Below are positions 1-6,676 of a DNA stretch of 7,118 nucleotides, one piece after another. The position numbers and the translations under genes are program-made. The notes below the pieces were generated by a model that worked only from the letters and a program-made list of their open reading frames with translations, made no database searches and was not told where the DNA came from. Position 1 is the stretch's first letter. Each line of letters opens with the position of its first letter. The stretch comes from CAXMQS01 sp964195995 (GTDB lineage Bacteria; Actinomycetota; Acidimicrobiia; Spongiisociales; JAOTWH01): assembly GCA_964195995.1 (NCBI GenBank), contig CAXMQS010000054.1, forward strand, positions 1 through 7,118. The letters run 5' to 3'.

Positions 1-1
1 T

Positions 2-562
2 CGCCAGTCGGATGGTTTCGTCTATCTGCGCAACTCGAATTCGGCGGGCAACGCCGACGTGCAGTTCTTCCTGGGGAATCCCGGGGACGTTCCCATCGTC
101 GGCGACTGGACGGGTGATGGCTGCGACACCATCTCGGTGTACCGGCCCTCCGAGCAACGCTTCTACATCGACGAGGTCTACGAGGGGGAAGCCGGTGTCG
201 TTGGCAACTATGGCTTCGTCTTCGGAAACCCCGGTGACAAGCCGTTTGCCGGCGACCTCGATGGAGACGGCATCGATGAGGTCGGGTTGCATCGAGAGAG
301 CACAGGGCTCGTCTATTACCGCAACACGCTCACGACGGGCAACGCCGAATCTCAGTTCATCTTCGGCGATCCCAACGACATCATCGAGGCAGGCGACTGG
401 AACGGCAATGGCACCGACTCAGTTGCTGTCTACCGCCCATTGACTGGTGTCGTGTATCTGAAGCTCACCAACCAACAGGGGAACGCCGATGTCAGCTTCT
501 TCGTTGGCGTCGGGATGGTCGGGCTGGCAACGGCTCCGCGCTCACCCCTGCCACCGGCGTGA
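2..562 (+). CDS. FG-GAP/propeller-like repeat protein, 3' end only (partial)
   Basis: The frame is open from the window edge to a TGA at 560-562 (186 residues visible); the start lies upstream. The fragment consists of roughly 47-residue repeats of the pattern F-G-N/D-P-x-D, then G-D-W/L-x-G-D/N-G-x-D, then x-Y-R-P or L-H-R, then V-Y-Y/L-R. The acidic loops (GDWTGDGCD at residues 34-42, GDLDGDGID at 84-92, GDWNGNGTD at 131-139) resemble the calcium-binding loops of FG-GAP/VCBS beta-propeller repeats. No catalytic domain follows: the protein stops soon after the last blade with a short Ala/Pro tail. Residues 1-165 align along their length with residues 77-242 of the next gene, so the two are tandem paralogues. 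The 4-base overlap with that gene implies co-transcription. Extracellular location is inferred from the repeats and the secreted neighbour; function is unknown. Confidence 0.85.
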   Translation, partial: RQSDGFVYLRNSNSAGNADVQFFLGNPGDVPIVGDWTGDGCDTISVYRPSEQRFYIDEVYEGEAGVVGNYGFVFGNPGDKPFAGDLDGDGIDEVGLHRESTGLVYYRNTLTTGNAESQFIFGDPNDIIEAGDWNGNGTDSVAVYRPLTGVVYLKLTNQQGNADVSFFVGVGMVGLATAPRSPLPPA

Positions 563-2211
563 CCCGGCGCCTCGGCGTCCTCGGCGGCCTGCTTCTGTTC
601 GTCTGGATGGCGGCTCCCGTCGGTGCTGCCGAGCCGGACTCCATCGGCGCTGTCGACTCCTCCACCGGCATCTGGTATTTGCGAGACGCTGCCGGCGTCA
701 GCACGGTGTTCACCTTTGGCGACCCCGGTGATGAGCCGTTCCTCGGCGACTGGGACTGCGATGGGATCGACACCCCAGGGCTGCACCGTCGCTCGGACGG
801 TCGCGTCTATCTGAGGAACAGCAACGACACCGGAGTCGCCGACGCCGACTACTTCTTCGGCAACCCGGGGGACATCGCACTGGCCGGGGACTTCAACGGC
901 GACGGTTGCGACACGGTCTCCATCTACCGGCCAACGGAGCGGCGCTTCTACATCATCAACGAGATCGGCTCTGCCACCAGTGGGTTGGGCGAAGCCGAAG
1001 TCGACTTCGAATTCGGTGACGGTGGCGATGTGCCGTTCGTTGGCGACTTCGACGGCGCCGGTGGCGACGAGGTGGCGTTGCACCGGCCGGCAACCGGTCG
1101 GGTCTACTACCGGGACTCCTTGTCGACGGGCGTCGCCGACCACGATCTGGTGTGGGGCGATCCCAACGACGTGGTGTTCGCCGGCAACTGGGTTGGCGGC
1201 GGGGGCGACGGACTCGGCGCCTTTCGACCGGGTCGCGGTCGCTACTTCCTCAAGGAGGTTCCAACACCCGGATTCGCCGAAACCACCATTCCCTACGCGG
1301 CCCCTGGCTGGCTTCCGGTTGCCGGGAAGACGGGGCTCGGGACCAGTACCCCCGGTAGGGGCAGCCTGGTCATCAGTGCTACCGGCGATGTGCACATGGA
1401 CACCCGTGTCATCCCTGACTTGGCCACCCTGGGATTCGATCATGCGTGGTCGGGAGTTCGCACCGAGTTCCTGGCCGATGACCTAACTCTCATCAACCTC
1501 GAGTGCACTCCGTCGGACATCGGATCACCCGTCCCCAAGGCCTTCACATTCCGCTGCTCGTCCGCCTCGCTTGCCAGCCTGGCGCCCAACGGCATTGAGG
1601 TGGCCAACATGGCCAACAACCATGCGTGGGATCACGGCCAGGCGGCACTCCTCGATGGCATTGCAACGGTGGAGGCGGCGGGGGTGGCGCCCGTAGGAGC
1701 GGGTGCCGATCGTGCCTCGGCGACCGAAGCCGCCTACTTCGACATCAACGGCTGGACCGTTGCGGTCCTCGGATTTAACACAGTCGCGGACGGGTGGAGT
1801 CACTCCGCCACCGCCACCAGTCCCGGACTCGCCTGGGGCAACGATCTGGCGCTCGTCCGATCTGCCATCGCCGCGGCGAAGGAACGCGCGGACCTAGTGC
1901 TGGTGACCGTTCATTGGGGGATCGAGAGGTCGTTCGTGCCCGATCCGCCGGACGTCACCGTTGGCCACGCCATGATCGAAGCCGGCGCCGACGCCGTCTT
2001 CGGCCATCACGCCCATCGCATCCAGCCGCTCGAGTACTACCAGGGCAAGCCCATCTTCTGGGGTCTCGGCAACTTCGTGTGGCCGCGCCACGACGCAGCC
2101 TCCTACACCACCGCCGTTGCCGAACTGGTGATCCAGCCGGATGGGCTGATGGCGGCCCGCCTCATCCCGGCGCAGATCGCCAGCCCCGGGCATTCCGTGT
2201 TCACGGGCTGA
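559..2211 (+). CDS. Secreted FG-GAP-repeat / CapA-domain (PGA_cap) metallophosphatase-like protein
   Basis: This is a 550-residue protein. The GTG start overlaps the previous stop (GTGA) with no clear Shine-Dalgarno, so translational coupling is likely. The start is supported by a classic signal peptide: Arg-Arg, a hydrophobic stretch at about residues 5-20, and cleavage near VGAA at 21-24. Residues 27-255 are four FG-GAP-like blades (acidic loops near 63-71, 110-118, 162-170 and 209-217). Residues 270-545 form a CapA domain, the calcineurin-like fold named for poly-gamma-glutamate capsule genes. Visible metal-site motifs are GDVHMD (276-281), NLE (313-315), MANNHAWDHG (351-360), VHWG (451-454), GHHAH (482-486) and GLGNF (502-506). 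All the usual motifs are present, so an active enzyme is plausible. The true substrate of this family is poorly known, and no capB or capC lies nearby. The last two loops have lost acidic residues. Confidence 0.9.
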   Translation: MTRRLGVLGGLLLFVWMAAPVGAAEPDSIGAVDSSTGIWYLRDAAGVSTVFTFGDPGDEPFLGDWDCDGIDTPGLHRRSDGRVYLRNSNDTGVADADYFFGNPGDIALAGDFNGDGCDTVSIYRPTERRFYIINEIGSATSGLGEAEVDFEFGDGGDVPFVGDFDGAGGDEVALHRPATGRVYYRDSLSTGVADHDLVWGDPNDVVFAGNWVGGGGDGLGAFRPGRGRYFLKEVPTPGFAETTIPYAAPGWLPVAGKTGLGTSTPGRGSLVISATGDVHMDTRVIPDLATLGFDHAWSGVRTEFLADDLTLINLECTPSDIGSPVPKAFTFRCSSASLASLAPNGIEVANMANNHAWDHGQAALLDGIATVEAAGVAPVGAGADRASATEAAYFDINGWTVAVLGFNTVADGWSHSATATSPGLAWGNDLALVRSAIAAAKERADLVLVTVHWGIERSFVPDPPDVTVGHAMIEAGADAVFGHHAHRIQPLEYYQGKPIFWGLGNFVWPRHDAASYTTAVAELVIQPDGLMAARLIPAQIASPGHSVFTG

Positions 2212-2226
2212 CGCTGCCGGTCAGCT
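2206..2226. terminator. Stem-loop between convergent genes, possible bidirectional terminator
   Basis: A perfect 6-bp inverted repeat, GCTGAC at 2207-2212 and GTCAGC at 2220-2225, is separated by a 7-base loop and extended by one G-T pair. It contains both stop codons of the convergent genes: TGA at 2209-2211 on plus, and TCA at 2221-2223 read as TGA on minus. There is no U-tract on either side, so it is not a canonical intrinsic terminator. The position in a 9-base convergent gap makes a transcript-end role plausible. Confidence 0.35.
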
Positions 2227-2982
2227 GAACTTCGTCTTGGTCTTGGGTTGGAGTTCGCCGTCCAGGTAGATGCCCACCTTCTCGTTGTAGAAGGAGACGA
2301 GGCCGGCGATGCGGGAGCTCTCGGGTAGTGGGCTGTCGTAGCCCCAGACGTGGTCCTCGAACTTCTCGCCGTTGGCCTCCACTGTCCAATAGCGAGCCGC
2401 GCCCTTGTAGGGGCAGTGAGTGACGGTGTCGGTTGGCTTGAGGAGATCGAGTTGAACGTCGGTCTTCGGCATGTAGTACCTGGTCGGCAGCCCGGTCTCG
2501 AAGAGCATCATGGCGTTGGTGGTGTCGGCCACCTGAACACCATTGATCTCGACCGTGACACGCCGCGAGCTGGGGAGGATGTCGATGCGGGTGTAGGGAT
2601 CTCTGGCGTGGATGAAGACCTCTTCGTCCTCCTCGAACCAGTGATCCAGCGCATCCCAGCGAAAGGCGATCATGCCCTGGAGTTCGGGGATCGGCGAGTC
2701 GGGATAGGCATATGCGCCCTCGTCGGTCGCTCGGTCGTTCCCCTTGACGGTGTACAGATCAGCCAGGCCCCGGCTCGGGGACTTCTTGGTGTCTCCGGCT
2801 GCAACCAGAACGTTCTGGTCGACGTCGGCAAGCGGAAAGTAATAGGTGGGGTAGTAGGGCTTCTCCCACACGCTCACGGCATTGATGGTGTCTACCACGA
2901 GCTTGCCGCCGAGGTAGGCGCGGACGCGCTTGGGGGTGTTCTCGATCTTGATGCGAGCGCGTTCTGGGGTCTCAGTGGTCAA
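2221..2982 (-). CDS. Tandem DUF427 domain protein
   Basis: This protein carries two DUF427 (PF04248) domains and is 253 residues from the chosen start. The frame can begin at a TTG at 3012, but the TTG at 2982 has AAGGAG five bases upstream and gives the N-terminus LTTETPERAR, so it is preferred. Domain 1 is about residues 11-120 and domain 2 about 138-245. The two align through R-V-x-x-x-x-x-G, A-D/V-D-T, a P-T-x-Y-Y motif, and a C-terminal Y-x-D-S-P-x-P-E segment. Domain 2 has the family signature CPYKG at 190-194, followed by A-x-Y-W. Domain 1 has SPSRG in its place. The biochemical role of DUF427 is not settled. The gene sits 66 bases downstream of the small hypothetical on the same strand; a weak GC hairpin in that gap (3026-3038) leaves it open whether the transcript continues. 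Confidence 0.85.
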   Translation of the reverse strand: MTTETPERARIKIENTPKRVRAYLGGKLVVDTINAVSVWEKPYYPTYYFPLADVDQNVLVAAGDTKKSPSRGLADLYTVKGNDRATDEGAYAYPDSPIPELQGMIAFRWDALDHWFEEDEEVFIHARDPYTRIDILPSSRRVTVEINGVQVADTTNAMMLFETGLPTRYYMPKTDVQLDLLKPTDTVTHCPYKGAARYWTVEANGEKFEDHVWGYDSPLPESSRIAGLVSFYNEKVGIYLDGELQPKTKTKFS

Positions 2983-2993
2983 TGGGGCTCCTT
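2983..2993 (-). promoter_or_regulatory. Ribosome binding site that decides the DUF427 start
   Basis: On the minus strand the sequence reads AAGGAG, then CCCCA, then TTG. This is the strongest Shine-Dalgarno match near the gene. It supports TTG at 2982 over the upstream TTG at 3012, which has no such match. Confidence 0.6.
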
Positions 2994-3048
2994 GTGGTCT
3001 AAGGACTACCAACAGCCCGGCCGTCGGGGAGATTCCCCAAAGTGGCGG

Positions 3049-3261
3049 CTATCGGAACTCGCCGGAGGGTCGACGCTCGTTGCCGCGCTTGTAGTTACCC
3101 GTTAGCCGAGCCATCAGCTCCTGGTCGTTGCCCTTCTCGAGTGACGAGATGAACCGATCGGCTTTGGCGCCGCGGAGGACGGTCGCCTGACGCCCGTTGT
3201 GGGCGATGACGACCTCACCGTTCTTGCGGCGGGTGTAGCGAAATCCGTTTGGCTTGACCAT
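3049..3261 (-). CDS. Small conserved hypothetical protein (70 aa)
   Basis: This 70-residue, basic, soluble protein has no signal peptide or membrane segment. It starts with ATG 12 bases after the stop of the FAD oxidoreductase gene and has no obvious Shine-Dalgarno, so it is probably translated by reinitiation in the same operon. The N-terminal half (VKPNGFRYTRRKNGEVVI, then HNGRQATVLRG) reads like a compact beta-rich module. The C-terminal half (about residues 33-60) looks helical and ends in LMARLTGNYKRGNER, a tail I associate with a short conserved hypothetical family of actinobacteria. I know no function for it. Codon use (mostly G/C third positions) and the tight spacing argue that it is real. 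Confidence 0.75.
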   Translation of the reverse strand: MVKPNGFRYTRRKNGEVVIAHNGRQATVLRGAKADRFISSLEKGNDQELMARLTGNYKRGNERRPSGEFR

Positions 3262-3273
3262 CGCCGGTAGAGG

Positions 3274-4452
3274 TTACGAGAAGCGCGCTTCCTCTGTCTT
3301 TCGGTCGCCTGCGTCGCGCCACGCGAATCGCTCGAGCCACCGGTTCGGCTCCTCCTCGACCGCGTCTGCTATCAGGCCCCCCAGCACCGGGGCGAACTTG
3401 AAGGCGTGGCCGGACCCTCCGCCGGCAACGACGAGTCCTGATCGGTCGGGGTGATGATCGATCCAGAAGTCACCATCGAAGGTGTCTGCGTAGAAGCACA
3501 GCCTGGTGTCGACGATGTCGGCGTTTGCGAGGTCGGGGAGGCGATCGTCGAGGAAGTCGCGGAACATGTCCTCGGACTCTTCCGGTAGGTCGCGGTGCCC
3601 GTCGGGATCCGCGAGGCTGCCCGGGCCGTGGTTGGCGATCTTGAGCACACCCTCGTCGAGGGCGACGAACCCATACCAACCTGTGTTGGCGACGTCCATG
3701 GCCCAGGGCAAGAACTCTGGCGGCTGCCACTCGTAGGCGTCCTCGACTTCGAAGTGGTACACCGGCTGGCCGACGGACCACATGACATCATCGAGCTCGG
3801 GCAAGATCTGCGGCGCCCAGGTACCTACTGCCAGAACGACGATGTCGGCGTTGAGGACCCCGCCGTCGGCCGTGGCGATGCCCTCAACCTCGTCTCCTCC
3901 ACCGAGGAAACCCGAGAGGGGAGCCTCGACGAGCTCGGTTCCGACCCCGACCGAATCACGAAGAATCCGGGTCACCACATTGGCGCTCTCGGCCCATCCA
4001 CCCACCGGATTGAAATAGCCCTCGGTGTCGTCTGGCACCGACCAGGCCGGGGTGCGATCAGCCAGCCAGTCGACGTCGATCACTTCGACATCGTGACCGC
4101 GCTTGGCAAGCGTCGCCAGGCAGTCCGCCTCGTAGCCGCCGTCCGCCAACGGTCCGGCGGCGATGACGAGGTAGCCGGCCTCGCGATACAGCTCCTGGCC
4201 CCAGCTCTCGTTCCACTGCCGCCAGAGAGGAAAGCTCGCCTCCATCATCTCGTAGTACAACTCGTCGGTTCCGTAGTCCATGCGAACCATCTTCGAGATG
4301 TCCGTCGAGGCAGCGTTGGGATGGGGGAGCGGTCCCGGGTCGACGAGGGTCACCGAGTGTCCGCGCCGCGACAGTTCCAACGAGGCGGTGGCCCCGAAGA
4401 CGCCCGCGCCGACAACCACAATGTCCACGTCGCGACGATAGCTCTCCACCAA
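3274..4452 (-). CDS. FAD-dependent amine oxidoreductase, sarcosine oxidase / DAO family
   Basis: This 392-residue protein has the usual length for monomeric sarcosine oxidase-like enzymes, which oxidise secondary amines or N-methyl amino acids to imine and H2O2. The dinucleotide-binding motif GAGVFG is at residues 15-20. Other family marks are K271 and H275 in LKIANHG (the MSOX Lys265/His269 region), C319 in RLCFYADT (the position of the covalent 8-S-cysteinyl flavin link), DFWIDHHP (328-335), and SGHAFKF (348-354), whose K352 matches MSOX Lys348. The segment STDISKMVRMDYG (49-61) has K54 where MSOX has Arg49, and R57 where it has Arg52. Such a Lys also occurs in fructosyl-amino-acid oxidases, so the substrate may be a bulkier or glycated amine rather than sarcosine. 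The start is weak: a TTG (or the GTG next to it) without a good ribosome site. The gene probably leads an operon with the 70-residue hypothetical. Confidence 0.88.
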   Translation of the reverse strand: MVESYRRDVDIVVVGAGVFGATASLELSRRGHSVTLVDPGPLPHPNAASTDISKMVRMDYGTDELYYEMMEASFPLWRQWNESWGQELYREAGYLVIAAGPLADGGYEADCLATLAKRGHDVEVIDVDWLADRTPAWSVPDDTEGYFNPVGGWAESANVVTRILRDSVGVGTELVEAPLSGFLGGGDEVEGIATADGGVLNADIVVLAVGTWAPQILPELDDVMWSVGQPVYHFEVEDAYEWQPPEFLPWAMDVANTGWYGFVALDEGVLKIANHGPGSLADPDGHRDLPEESEDMFRDFLDDRLPDLANADIVDTRLCFYADTFDGDFWIDHHPDRSGLVVAGGGSGHAFKFAPVLGGLIADAVEEEPNRWLERFAWRDAGDRKTEEARFS

Positions 4453-4536
4453 TGGCGTGTGCCATCGACGAGTTGCTCCTACAACTGGGCGCTTGAGGGC
4501 TCTGAATAGGATGGCTCCACTCGGGAAGGGGTATGT
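4453..4536. promoter_or_regulatory. Divergent intergenic region between FAD oxidase and small membrane protein
   Basis: This 84-base gap separates two divergently transcribed genes and so must hold promoters for both, but I see no convincing -35/-10 pair on either strand. On plus, GGGAAGGGG (4523-4531) lies five bases before the ATG at 4537 and is a good ribosome site. On minus, AGGAGC (4480-4475) sits nine bases before an ATG at 4465, but that ATG is out of frame with the FAD protein. Confidence 0.5.
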
Positions 4537-4875
4537 ATGACAGACGTTCAGCGTGGCGCAGCCGACGAGAGCAGCTTGCGATTCTTCTGGGTCTTGATCG
4601 CTCTGGGGTCCGTTTCGATGGTCGTGGCTGCCGTGGCAGGAGTGGTCCTGGCCGTCGCCGATCCACGAGAGGGCACCTCGCCCGATGACGTGTTCAATCT
4701 GGTGGCAGCCATCAGCGGACTTGGAGCGGGCGCTCTGTTTGGGGCAGCCGCCATCTATGCCCAGATCAAGAACCTGTGGCGCTTCGCACCGATGTGGTTC
4801 CGTTACCTGGCCTGGGCGATCTTGGCTGTGATGTTCATCGCCGCCATCTTGAGCTCAGCGCTCCAGGGCGACTAA
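4537..4875 (+). CDS. Small integral membrane protein, three predicted helices
   Basis: This 112-residue hydrophobic protein has an ATG start preceded by a purine-rich ribosome site (4523-4531). Three membrane segments are visible: about residues 16-41 (rich in Val, Ala and Gly), 53-75 (with a small-residue stretch GLGAGALFGAAA) and 88-107. A charged soluble loop (DPREGTSPDD) lies between helices 1 and 2, and a short basic/aromatic loop with Lys and Arg (KNLWRF) between 2 and 3. I do not recognise a family and find no catalytic motif. It is a single-gene unit: divergent from the FAD enzyme upstream and convergent with the SDR gene downstream, with whose stop it shares bases 4872-4875. Codon use matches its neighbours. 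Confidence 0.8.
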   Translation: MTDVQRGAADESSLRFFWVLIALGSVSMVVAAVAGVVLAVADPREGTSPDDVFNLVAAISGLGAGALFGAAAIYAQIKNLWRFAPMWFRYLAWAILAVMFIAAILSSALQGD

Positions 4876-5807
4876 CTCTTCTTCGGGTTCTGTCGGAACC
4901 AGTCGATCGTCGTTGGTATCGCCTCACCGAGCGGCGTCGCCGACTGACCGAACGTCGACTCGAACGCACTCGAATCGACCACGAACGGTTCCTCGAACTC
5001 GTAGAGCATCTCTTTGAGCTCCCGGACGTTGCCGTTGAAGAGACCAACAAGGTTCACCATGAACCGCGGCATCGCTGACACTCCGGGGCTTGTTCCCAGG
5101 GCCTCGAAGATCTTGGCGATGAACTGGCGCGTCGTCAACGCCGGCGCGTTCGGGAGGTGCCAGGCCCTGCCGTCGGCGCGGTCATCTGTCCCCAGCTTCA
5201 CCAGGCCTGCCGCGATGTCAGGTATATAGCTGTAGGTGTGCGGCTGGTCGGGGTCGCCCATCACCGAGGCCTTCTTGCCAGCCAGGGCCGGGTAGAAGAC
5301 CCGTTCGCCCATGGCGCTGACCAGCCCACGGGGTCCGAAGTAATCGGATGCCCGCCCCATTGCCACTCTCACGATCCCCGACTGGTGCGCGTCGAGCAGA
5401 TCCTGTGCCATCCGAGCTCTGGTCTTGCCCTTAGAGCCGGTGGCGGTGTAGGGGAGGTCTTCCGTGAGCGGCGCTCCGTCGGTTGGGCCGTACATGTAGA
5501 GGTTCTCCAGTGCGACCAGCTTGGCGCCGGATGCCGCGGCGGCGTCGAAGACCCCCGCCTGCAGCGCCGGGAACAACTCGGGCCATTTCGTGTATGGGGG
5601 GTTGAGGCACTGGTAGATGACCTCGGCGCCCTCGGCCACCGATTTCGTAAAGGCTCGATCGCTGGCATCCCCGGCGATCACCTCGACACCGCTTCCGGTG
5701 GCAGCCTTACCTGATCGGTTGACAGCGACGACCTTGTGTCCTTGGGCCGCCAGCGTGTTCGCCAGCGCGGTCCCAATAGATCCGGTTCCGAACACGACCT
5801 GTTTCAT
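4872..5807 (-). CDS. NAD(P)-binding SDR / NAD-dependent epimerase-dehydratase family protein
   Basis: This 311-residue protein has an N-terminal Rossmann fold. The motif GTGSIG is at residues 7-12, followed by NRSGK (30-34), whose Arg and Lys could favour NADP. GDASD (46-50) matches the adenine-ring contact Asp of extended SDRs. The usual YxxxK catalytic pair is not seen: the region has NLYMYGP (102-108) and then KGKTRARM (126-133), the pattern of atypical extended SDRs. The later Y-S-Y-I-P-D-I-A segment (192-199) and the H-L-P-N motif are typical of epimerase-like proteins, where they shape the substrate pocket. ATG 5807 overlaps the lipase stop (ATGA), and AGGAG inside the lipase 3' end serves as ribosome site. 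Substrate is unknown. It may be a reductase or a non-catalytic NAD(P) sensor. Confidence 0.85.
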   Translation of the reverse strand: MKQVVFGTGSIGTALANTLAAQGHKVVAVNRSGKAATGSGVEVIAGDASDRAFTKSVAEGAEVIYQCLNPPYTKWPELFPALQAGVFDAAAASGAKLVALENLYMYGPTDGAPLTEDLPYTATGSKGKTRARMAQDLLDAHQSGIVRVAMGRASDYFGPRGLVSAMGERVFYPALAGKKASVMGDPDQPHTYSYIPDIAAGLVKLGTDDRADGRAWHLPNAPALTTRQFIAKIFEALGTSPGVSAMPRFMVNLVGLFNGNVRELKEMLYEFEEPFVVDSSAFESTFGQSATPLGEAIPTTIDWFRQNPKKS

Positions 5808-6550
5808 CCAGCTTCTCCTGCAAGTGCCTCCACCCTCGCGACGTACTTCGACATATCGTGGGGCCCGACTCCTGCCGCCTTAATGGTGCCGAAGTGTCTG
5901 AGCCGGGCCTTGATGTCGTCCCACGCCACCTTCCAAACGCCGGCACCGTCGTGGAATGCGCCGTCGCCATCGAAGTACATCCGCTGGCCGACGTGGCGGT
6001 ATCCCTGCACCAAGAATGGAACGCGAGTCACCACATCGATGTGGTTGACGAAGCGGAATGTCTTTGAACCGAGTGCTGCTTGATAGGCGCCAGCGAAGTC
6101 GGCCTTTCCGGTGCGTGGCTGGCCGTAGGTGTAGACACCCGCGACTGTCGCGCCGTCATCAGCCAGCCGAGCCGCGGCCAATGTGGCGATGCCCGCCCCC
6201 AGGCTGTGACCAGTGAGGAACACCTCGCCCCCAGTCGCTAGTGGCCTCATATCGGTCCACACCTCGTCGAGGGCCTTGTGAAACCCCGAGTGGACCATCG
6301 TCTCCATTTCGCCCTTGGCTGGTGCGAACTGGGAGTCGCGGACCCAGTCTCTTGGGTTGTCGCTTTCGGTGCCTCGGAACGCCAAGAACACGCGGCTGGC
6401 GTCTGAGGCCACGAAAGCCTGAGTGCTGCTGCTGTCAAAGAATCGAAACCCACCCAATCCCAGGTCGGCCACAGCCGTTGCGGCGTCTGGCTGGTCGAGG
6501 TAGGCGGCTCGGCTCAACCTGACGGTGAGCTGTGCGAGATTGGCATCCAC
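5804..6550 (-). CDS. Class 3 lipase family protein (alpha/beta hydrolase)
   Basis: This 248-residue protein matches Lipase_3 (PF01764), the fungal-lipase-like alpha/beta hydrolases that cleave acylglycerols or other esters. The nucleophile elbow is GHSLG at residues 114-118 (Ser116). FRGT at 58-61 carries the oxyanion-hole region. Asp172 in NHIDVVTRVPF and His231 in GPHDMSKY are the likely other triad members; His186 in YRHVG is the usual conserved structural His. I see no signal peptide or lipobox, unlike many secreted lipases, so a cytoplasmic or unconventionally exported enzyme is likely. The GTG start has a strong purine-rich ribosome site (AGAGGGGGAAG) just upstream. It is the first gene of a two-gene operon with the SDR protein, coupled by a 4-base overlap. 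Confidence 0.88.
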   Translation of the reverse strand: MDANLAQLTVRLSRAAYLDQPDAATAVADLGLGGFRFFDSSSTQAFVASDASRVFLAFRGTESDNPRDWVRDSQFAPAKGEMETMVHSGFHKALDEVWTDMRPLATGGEVFLTGHSLGAGIATLAAARLADDGATVAGVYTYGQPRTGKADFAGAYQAALGSKTFRFVNHIDVVTRVPFLVQGYRHVGQRMYFDGDGAFHDGAGVWKVAWDDIKARLRHFGTIKAAGVGPHDMSKYVARVEALAGEAG

Positions 6551-6604
6551 GTCTTCCCCCTCTGGTCCGCAGCAGCTACGAGCGTAGTCGGCGAGGACTC
6601 GCAG

Positions 6605-6676
6605 GTAGCCCGCCGGATGGCGACTACTTACACTCTCGATTCAGGGCCGGTAGCTCAGCCTGGTTAGAGCAGCGGA
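6605..6676 (+). repeat. Direct repeat copy A: tRNA promoter region plus tRNA 5' half
   Basis: These 72 bases are identical to 6759-6830. The copy holds 39 bases of upstream flank and the first 33 bases of the tRNA, and ends at the edge of the anticodon loop. A -10-like TACACT lies at 6629-6634. Confidence 0.95.
6629..6634 (+). promoter_or_regulatory. Candidate -10 box of the tRNA pseudo-copy
   Basis: TACACT fits the TAnnnT consensus and lies 9 bases before the tRNA 5' half. The flank is identical to that of the intact tRNA, so this copy may still be transcribed. No good -35 is seen. Confidence 0.4.

Noticed and set aside
500..562. Frameshift at the end of the first repeat gene that would join it to the CapA gene
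   Set aside because: The second gene has its own GTG and a convincing signal peptide right after the overlap. The alternative frames across 500-558 do not continue the repeat pattern.
430..1443. Long open frame on the minus strand opposite the CapA gene (337 codons)
   Set aside because: It lies antisense to a gene with a signal peptide, repeats and CapA motifs. Its translation is a low-complexity Gly/Val/Asp mix with no domain, typical of an antisense shadow in high-GC DNA.
3026..3038. GGGGA-GAT-TCCCC hairpin between the 70-aa gene and DUF427 as a terminator
   Set aside because: The stem is five pairs and no U-tract follows on the minus strand, so it is too weak to call.
3595..4509. Long plus-strand open frame opposite the FAD oxidase (304 codons)
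   Set aside because: The minus strand holds clear FAD-enzyme motifs along its whole length, and the plus translation shows no recognisable domain.
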